A DNA stretch of 64,000 bases from Owenia fusiformis (Eukaryota > Annelida > Polychaeta > Sabellida > Oweniidae): contig CAIIXF020000003.1 of assembly GCA_903813345.2 (NCBI GenBank), positions 3,934,109-3,998,108 of the forward strand, given 5' to 3'. Below the pieces are notes generated by a model. That model was given only the letters and a program-made list of their open reading frames with translations. It did no database searches and was not told where the DNA came from. The position numbers and the translations under genes are program-made. Shown here piece by piece: positions 57,011 through 64,000 of this stretch. Every line of letters starts with the position of its first letter. Position 1 is the first letter of the stretch.

Positions 57011-58154
57011 AGGGTATACAATGATCATTAATGAGCAATCATATGCATGCATAATTGGTAATTGTCTCAGTCACATGATATAAAGTTTATACTATTATCA
57101 AGTTACAACCCTTACAATTTATACAAGTCAAACATATACAAACATGAAATCAAGCCAATGTTATATACATGAGAACTTGCTTCTTGTTTCACACCGAGAC
57201 ATCTGGTCTCAGTTTCCAGGAACGTAGTCATGACTTCATGATAAAACATTCGATGATTATCGTCTGGTCCGGAAAATATTTGTGAAAATGCATTTCATAT
57301 GATGTATTTTTATCGTTTGTGCAAATACATGTGAAGAAGAATGTCAAATAAAGCTGAAATGATGTGTTTAAAATGGGACCCTGTATTAATTTATTACCCA
57401 GATGTATAAAAAATCTGTACCCGGAAGTTGAGCTTGATGTAGAATATTGCTGTCACTCTGAACTATCGCGTCTATTGGACCATAGGCGTTGCCAGGGGAG
57501 TATAATCAAACCCATAACCAATAAAAATAGAATCATGAGATAAAAGAAGAAAATAACTTTAAAATGCTTTTTATGATTTTCTAGCTTAAGTTGCATCAAT
57601 TTTGAAAAATTCTTAGACACAAATTGGCTTGCTTTATGCCACGATCGCACCCCCCCCCCTGTCTGAAAACTGGCTAAGCCCCTGATTGGACCTACTATTA
57701 CTACTCATAATACTAGTAATCACCCTCCCCAGGGGTCAGGGATAATCAAGTTACCTGCAAACGTACAAGGAATTGAACATGAAGATTTCTGAAAGTAGCA
57801 ATAGAACTGTTGTAGTCGTCTAGACACTGGTTATTCTTCTTATCTTTCAATCTCTTTTATCTTTAGATCACAGCAAGTCTCTCAGGCTGATACTTCATCC
57901 TTAGGCTCTGTCTGTAAGAAAAATGGACTAAAGGTCAAAACAGAACTCTTTTATAACAATTCAAAAAGATTAAAAAATCCTCATGCTTTTTTAATTTCCT
58001 GTTTGGTGTAAAGGATAGGTATCGATAAGGTGAACTGAATTCAACAATGTTTTTCTCTTCAACTAATTATTGAAAACATTATGTAGAAAACACGGTCCTT
58101 TATGTAATGTTGACTGATTGACAACAATTTAATGCAAAAATTACTTAAATATAT
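57011..58154. other. Gene-free stretch
   Basis: No gene recognised. 57420-57475 shares CCGGAAGT and GAACTATCGCG words with 313-380. Confidence 0.4.
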
Positions 58155-58480
58155 TTCATATAACTGTTTTTGTTAACAATTGTTTTTTAGTGCAATTGTT
58201 TTTTGTTCCTTTCTACCAATTCTTGAGAATGAAATAAAATGTCTTTCCGAACCTTGTTGGAACAAAATAGCACATACAACATTTTCTTAAACCTCTCAAT
58301 ATTATAGTTATACAAAGGAGATTTTGGTTGATTTAACAAAGAGTATTCAAAAAATTAAAACAACCCCCCCCCCCCAAAAAAAAATAGATTAAAATTAAGA
58401 TAAACCTTTTATTTCATTAACAAGATACTTTTTAAAAATTTACCAATCTTTCCTTTGTACAATTACACCATTGACCTAAA
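58155..58480. repeat. Dispersed foldback repeat, copy 2 (inverted relative to copy 1)
   Basis: Reverse-complement of 27466-27790: CAATTCTTGAGAATGAAATAAAATG, CTCTCAATATTATAGTTATAC and AACCTTTTATTTCATTAACAAG all match. A C-tract interrupts the centre. Confidence 0.7.
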
Positions 58481-59341
58481 CACCTAAACACCTAACACGT
58501 TTATGTGGTTTTGTTTCAATGAGGTTTGGATAGATGTTTCATTTCATTTATGATGTAACATGAAATGTGGAACACAAACAAGCACAAACTCATATTTTAC
58601 AGTATATTTGTTTTGTAATTTCAAGAGCTACAAAAAGGGGGGGGAAAGCCCCAGAGCTTCAGCGATGACTGACATAATATGTTTATTGCGTACCACCTTC
58701 GTTTGCGCAAATTCTCACAAGTTAATTTTCGAACATAGCGCGTTGTCATGATGTTTAAATCGATGTAAACATAATCTTTACATATTTCTTTATCTTGATG
58801 TGAAAAACCAAGCTATGGTATTGGTTAATACGCCAGGAATCAACATAATATTATTCGAAGTGTTATCAGAAAATTTTGAATCCGCCATTTTTGTTTATCG
58901 ATTTGGACCAATCAGAGGTGTATGTCATCTCAGTACAGGTTTACATTATAAGCATATGTCATCTTTGAACTCTGGTGTTAATCCCCCTATTAGCTACAAA
59001 CAGAAATAAACCCGCGAATACTTGGCATAAAATGCTAAATGTAATATTTCCAATAAATATGATTTAATCCAATATTCACACATAGCTAGGCAAGCTGTGT
59101 CCGATTCCAGCAAATCCGAACAGAGTATTCACATAATGAACAGTGTGTGAAATATCAATAAAACATGCAAGGTCACTAGTTAAACAGTTTTCATGGTGAT
59201 GAATTGATTTTTCACAATGGATTTGATGACTTGCCAACTCGACCCTTGCAAAGAACTTTTCATTGAAAATGTGTTCTTTTTACTAATTTAATTCCTGTGA
59301 GATGTTTTTATAAAAAATTGCAATGTGTGAAAAGAATTTAA
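58481..59341. other. Gene-free stretch
   Basis: Nothing recognisable beyond AT-rich DNA. Confidence 0.4.
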
Positions 59342-59457
59342 ACCCAAGACTCAATGCATTGTAGCTGCTTCATTCCACTCAAGAGTTGTTTGCAGTCATG
59401 CAAAGGTTTGGGAACAACACTTGTATGATTCAGCAAACAATGCATTGAGTCTTGGGC
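59342..59457. mobile_element. Small palindromic MITE
   Basis: Arms CCCAAGACTCAATGCATTGT and complement bracket about 75 bp. Total about 116 bp, no coding capacity. Confidence 0.6.
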
Positions 59458-59825
59458 TTAAATCCTTTAATCACACATCAGCATTCGATGTTTTATTCCA
59501 CATTTATACATTTTTTGCATGTTTAGAATTTTGCTGCTGTCCTAAATTGAGTCGCATGTTATTTTTAAAATTAGGAATCACTTCTCCACATTGTCCACAT
59601 CTTTCAGTTTAGCACAAAGAGTGCACTTATGTACCTAGAAAAGACTTTAAAGAAGATTTTTTTGTAAAATGTATAAAAAGGAGAAAATTTAGTGAGAAAA
59701 TTGACCTTCTGTCACTGAATTTTCTCATTTTTTACACATTTTACAAAACATATCTTCTCACCAGACTGTGATTCACACTCTCTTCTAAAGACAATCCCCT
59801 TGCCTTGGCAGAAAATTGATCATTT

Positions 59826-60273
59826 CGGCTTTGTATAAAAAATCTCCTACCTCATACCCACCTACGTGGGACATAACAGTCATTGAGGGGTTCAATTTCA
59901 AAGATTTTTAAATCTCAAAATAACTCTAATTATTAACATTTCTACAATTCTGGCTTATTTTATAACTAGACGGATGACAGATCCATAAATAAAGGCATAT
60001 AGGTGCATTGTAATGTGACATGACCCGAGGGCGTTCCAGGGGAATAACTAACTAACTAACGACCGTGGGTATAAGCCAGATAAAGAAATTGAAAGAAAGT
60101 GTGCTAAAATCGAACCCAGCTGGGCTGTTGTAGCAACTTGCTATCAAGGGTCGTTACAAATGCATCTATAATTCATCAAACTAAGATCTTTAAAATTGAA
60201 CCCTTCAAAGACTGTATCATGTCCAACATACGTGGGTAGGTGGGTATGACGTAGGTTTTTTTATACAAAGCCG
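59826..60273. mobile_element. MITE of about 450 bp with about 80-bp inverted ends
   Basis: The left end CGGCTTTGTATAAAAAATC...CATACCCACCTACGTGG...GGGTTCAATTT pairs with the right end at 60190-60273. It contains a TAACTAACTAAC run and, on the minus strand, GGGTTCGAT, which resembles a Pol III B box. Confidence 0.7.
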
Positions 60274-60830
60274 ATTATTTCAAAATCATGCAGTTTTTCC
60301 AACTGCCAGATCGAGGAGCTAACAACATGAACAAGGGGGGCCCAGAGTCACATTCTACAAAAAAATTTGAAGCCCATTTATAGATAATATTGCCTAAACA
60401 GTTGTAAAAGGCCAAGAAGTCCAAGTTTCGCCAAACAAAAGTCCAGTCTTGGAGGCCCAGCAAAAATTTTTGGCCAAATATGTTTTAGGGCCTTGAAAAC
60501 TTTTCTGGGCCCACTCAAGGGGGGTATCTACTAGCCCCCTGGACCCGCACTTTCACAGTTCTAAAATGTGAACTTACCAAAACTCCCGGCCAAAACTTGG
60601 CTAAGAATTGGATCTTTAACCCCCCCCACAGAATAGGCCTATAGGCCTAGATCTACAGGCAAGTTAGATCTTGCTGCGAAATTCAAAGTGCAATGCAAGT
60701 GCCTGCCTGGGCTGCCACTGAAGAACTTGAATATTTCTCTGACTCCCAAAACTAAAGTCTGTATCACAAGATAGTCTAGACCGTAGGCTACTTAGTCGTC
60801 TAGACACTGCCGTCTGCCTAACATTCCTAG
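60274..60830. other. Gene-free stretch
   Basis: GGCCC-rich words (GGGCCCAGAG, TGGGCCCACTC) at 60340-60520 suggest an unclassified repeat. No gene seen. Confidence 0.35.
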
Positions 60831-60834
60831 ATCA

Positions 60835-61090
60835 TAAATTAAATTTTTAAATTTATTAGCTTTATTGTATTTCAATCCCCATCAGGGGTCATATACAAAG
60901 CATACAAATAACTACAAACTACTTAAGTACAAAAATGAAATATAAATGTGTAATGCCCACGGATGGTGGGAAGTCCTCCATATATTCGCAGACATTCTGG
61001 CGGGACGTGAGAGATCTCGGCATGTCAAACTTGAATTGTTATATTCAGAACGAATTAACATTTTAGGCTCGCTTTTTAACAGATCAACTA
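60835..61090 (-). mobile_element. Probable 3' end of a LINE-type retrotransposon
   Basis: Read on the minus strand, a short coding-like stretch is followed by GACCCCTGATGGGGATTGAA and then ATACAATAAAGC and an A/T-rich end. This hairpin-plus-AATAAA layout is common at 3' ends of non-LTR elements in marine animals. There is no reverse transcriptase sequence, so the copy is truncated. Confidence 0.35.
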
Positions 61091-61492
61091 AAAAATCTTA
61101 CAATAAATTATTTTTTGATAATTATATAAAATCATAACTAATACTCAGAGACTCTATTAGGAGGTTTATTCACCATTTAATTTTTCTCTCTCTTGTTTTC
61201 GAAAGATTATGTTACACATATAGTTTGACGTCTAGACTACCCCATAGCTACAAAAATTCAACGTTTCTGAAAAGTACTTCTTCAACATTTTACAATTTAA
61301 AACTGTAAACTATCCACTCAGTGGGAAGAAGCACTACCTTAGACATGATAGGAGCTGCAGTATTAGTCGTACGACGACGACTAAACTTCCAAGGTAGGCT
61401 AGTCAATTTCTTTGCTGTTTTTCATTTTTTGCCAATTTTGAACTTCAATTTGGGGACTTTTCTTGAACTTGTGGATGTCTCAAATAGATCTA

Positions 61493-62110
61493 CAGGCCTG
61501 TCAACCTGGGAGCACCTAAATAAGTAACTTACAAATGTTGAACATCTTCCTTCAAATTGTGAACACCTGGTCCAAATCTTAACACCTTGGTCCTAGTGTT
61601 GTCGCGATTAATCCATACATCGCGATATACATGTACATCACCAAAGCTGATTCTGGCGATGCATCGATGTCTGAAACAAAACATCGATGTTTTTGAAAAA
61701 AATTTATTTGCTAAAAATCACCCTTTCTTATCTTATTTTGACGCAAATCGCTTACCTTTCTGATGTCTTATTTCATTTTCCAATGTTTTCTGATATTCTT
61801 TCGCTTTAACACTGTTTTAGCTAGTCGCAATGAACCATTAATCTAAAAAAAATTTACTTTACTTTCATTTCACCGTTACTCGAAGTTCCCGGATGTACCA
61901 GCGAGCGTATTCTTATTAATTTGTTCTGTTTGGTATTTTAGTGCATTAGCATTCAGGATTTCAGTGCACTTTTCTCGGACTTTTTCTCGATGTACATCGT
62001 GATGTGCATCGATGTTTACTAACTGAAAATTGCCGATGCATCGATGTACGATAAACGCACATCGTGACAACACTACTTGGTCCAAATTTCGACGGGGGAG
62101 ACAAAAAATT
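61493..62110. mobile_element. MITE with CAGGCCTGTCAAC end, copy 2, split by a hAT-type insert
   Basis: 61493-61593 matches the reverse complement of 49450 downwards (CAGGCCTGTCAAC, AACACCTTGGTCC-type words). After the insert at 61594-62075 the same repeat resumes with TTGGTCCAAATTT. The far end is not recognisable. Confidence 0.6.
61594..62075. mobile_element. hAT-type MITE, 482 bp, with 8-bp target duplication
   Basis: Inverted ends TAGTGTTGTCGCGAT and complement of TAGTGTTGTCACGAT. Flanking direct repeats CTTGGTCC at 61586-61593 and 62076-62083 are identical. Eight-base duplications and TAG-type termini are the mark of hAT elements. CATCGATG and CGATGCATCG words cluster near both ends as subterminal repeats. 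No transposase. Confidence 0.88.
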
Positions 62111-62630
62111 TAAAACAAATGCATGACATGCAATTTGCATAAAAAATCTGAATGAAATGTGCACGATTTTTTCGGCACTCCTCTTTTGATGTTTTGCCTT
62201 TCATTTCAAGTTGGATGTTCTTCTATTGAACCATTGATCACGTTTGCTCCTGTAATTATTCACTTCTTCACCTCTTTAAATTGTGATTCAAATTGGTTGA
62301 TCAAATTTTCGGACTTTGACCTCAAATTCGAATATAAATATTTTTTTAGAAAAATACTGACTCATTATTATATTTTTAAAGGTCTTTCAAATAAAGTGAA
62401 ATGAACCCAAAATCAGCTAAAATTATGCGATGTCGTAAAATGGCGTGACTGGAATATGATGCAATCAGCTGTGTCATGTCATGACACATCTGTCATGTCA
62501 AAAAAAACGGCTTGACTTCAGTAAATGCATGACAAATACGCATATAGTATTAAATAGTAAGATCAACGCGATGCAAGCATTTATTACCTATTCAAAGGCA
62601 CGACTGATCTGATTATTCACGATGAAACAG

Positions 62631-63023
62631 AAATACTGAATTCAACTGCTTCCTTTATTTTTACCAAATATTCAGCTGCCTCTATACCGATTAATGGTGG
62701 TTTTAATGGAAAGTAACGAATAAATAAGATGAAATATGAAAAATGTGTACACCTGGAAATCAGCCATTTGTTCACCTTCATTGGGAAATCTCCGGGTACT
62801 TTAAGGAATAAAGAATCATGTATCATTCTATATTGTAAATATAAAAGCATGAGTGTATGTACTAACCCGTACACATAATGCACAAAGGCGAAGCCTGATT
62901 GCATTATCAGAATGGGTTAGTACATACACTCATGCTTTTATATTTACAATATAAGCATGGCCACTGATGATAGGAACATTTGGAGAAATATTAGCCTAAA
63001 GTAAGCAGCTGAATTCAGTATTT
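62631..63023. mobile_element. MITE with nested 40-bp perfect hairpin
   Basis: Outer arms AAATACTGAATTCARCTGCTT (62631-62651 and 63003-63023). Inside, 62829-62868 and 62914-62953 are exact 40-bp complements separated by 45 bp, containing GTATGTACTAACCC. No coding capacity. Confidence 0.7.
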
Positions 63024-63053
63024 TAATTTAAGCTGTTACGATTACCAAGTGAT

Positions 63054-63561
63054 CACTGCCCCCAGGATTCCGTGTTTGCAGAGCGCGGACGGAATTTGCC
63101 TCTGCCCGCGGAATTGCAGAATCAACTATTTTGGTCAATTTCCGCGGAATTTTCCGCAGAATCCATATATTTTCCAAAAGTTTAAAAAGTAAGTCTTACC
63201 TGTAACAATTTGACACGTTTTCAGTCAAATCCCTTGCAGAAATAACCCAAATTATGCGAAGTGAAAATTCTAAACGCCATCGTTTGATTTCTGCCATTAG
63301 ATGGCAGCATGTATGTAGTGACTGACTACCTGACTATCACGATATTTTCCCGTTTACTGGTTCGAAAACCATTAGTTTTTCTTTCGGTTCTCGTCAGAAA
63401 GTTAAACAAAGACATAAATTAATAACAGTTATTTATATTATATAAAAAAATGCCGCGAATATCCGCGGAATTTCTGCAGAATTAGCCCTTTCTTCTTGCA
63501 GAATTCACTAATTTCACTTGCAGAATTGAGCATTTTAACTTGCAGAAAACTGGGGGGAGTG
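63054..63561. mobile_element. MITE with CACTGCCCCCAG ends
   Basis: CACTGCCCCCAG (63054) and CTGGGGGGAGTG (to 63561) are near complements, bordered by AGTGAT on both sides. The interior repeats GCAGAATT, CCGCGGAATTTTCCGC and TTGCAGAATT. No coding capacity. Confidence 0.6.
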
Positions 63562-64000
63562 AGTGATGTATATTATGCAAATAAAGGCTTTCTAAAAATC
63601 AGACACAGACTTTGAAATGGGTAATGCAAGCATGCAAACATGTACTCACATACCTTATGAATAAAAACACATCATCCCATATACCCCTGAGTGTGATTCA
63701 TTTGAAGATGGCTTTGGAAAAGTCGGTTCCTGGGGTCTGTTCAGACTGCGGTAACATTGAAATTGTAAATCGTGTCAAAACCACCGTTGACACACTGAAC
63801 AAAATGCCAATGCACATGTTTTTCCCTGTTTAATATTCCTGGGAATATTTCACAAACTTTTTGTCTATTCTGCAATAAAAACTCTAGGCTGAGACCAGCT
63901 CTAGGTACAAAACAAAAGAAATATGTTGTTTATTTGATTCTAGTTAACATCCTAGGCCCCTGTGAATTTTTAGATCACATGGCATTTCAAAAAAATTCCC
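63562..64000. other. Window end, no supported gene
   Basis: A 73-codon frame at 63612-63833 contains GVCSDCGN but no splice sites or family match that I can defend. Confidence 0.35.

Noticed and set aside
60055-60130. Pol III B-box-like GGTTCGAT suggesting a tRNA or SINE
   Set aside because: No A box at a suitable spacing and no cloverleaf could be drawn. It lies inside a MITE.
63612-63833. 73-codon plus-strand frame with GVCSDCGN
   Set aside because: One CxxC pair is not enough for a zinc-binding domain, and no splice sites or neighbouring exons support it.

Overview
The window looks like nuclear DNA of a marine invertebrate metazoan. The genes are split by many AT-rich introns, the domain repertoire (FN3, SRCR, ankyrin, RING, cholinesterase) is animal, and the gene-free DNA is full of short inverted-repeat elements and satellites. 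SRCR and ankyrin expansions would suit an echinoderm, hemichordate, amphioxus or mollusc, but I cannot name the taxon from sequence alone. No LTR element, retrovirus, Polinton, CRISPR array, rRNA or tRNA gene was recognised.

Layout: (1) 1-3.5 kb: a decayed Tc1-like fragment and a RING-finger coding exon on the minus strand. (2) 4.2-18.4 kb, plus strand: a 17-exon gene that I could assemble with consistent reading phase at every junction. It encodes a predicted 1,267-residue type I membrane protein with a signal peptide, eleven fibronectin III domains, one membrane span and a short tail. Its last six FN3 exons are a duplicated three-exon block, and two introns appear to use GC-AG splice sites. 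(3) 20.3-29.8 kb, minus strand, convergent with the FN3 gene: a seven-exon gene for a secreted protein with about eight SRCR domains. It carries two isolated in-frame stop codons, and its introns and upstream flank hold foldback elements and a deleted mariner. (4) 34.1-40.2 kb, minus strand: two tandem intronless ankyrin-repeat genes (923 and 547 residues). They share an N-terminal MGLxYS myristoylation-like start and a SOCS-box-like C-terminus. (5) 45.5-45.9 kb, plus strand: the last coding exon of a cholinesterase-like gene with a GPI-anchor-type tail. (6) 46-64 kb: no supported gene. This part holds a 34-bp satellite interrupted by two other tandem-repeat blocks, then a series of MITEs, one hAT-type with an exact 8-bp target duplication.

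The genes are not one pathway. The FN3 receptor and the SRCR protein are cell-surface or secreted recognition-type proteins. The RING exon and the ankyrin/SOCS-like genes may belong to ubiquitin-ligase families, but that is inference from domain type. The strongest recurring theme is foldback DNA placed close to exons and start codons.
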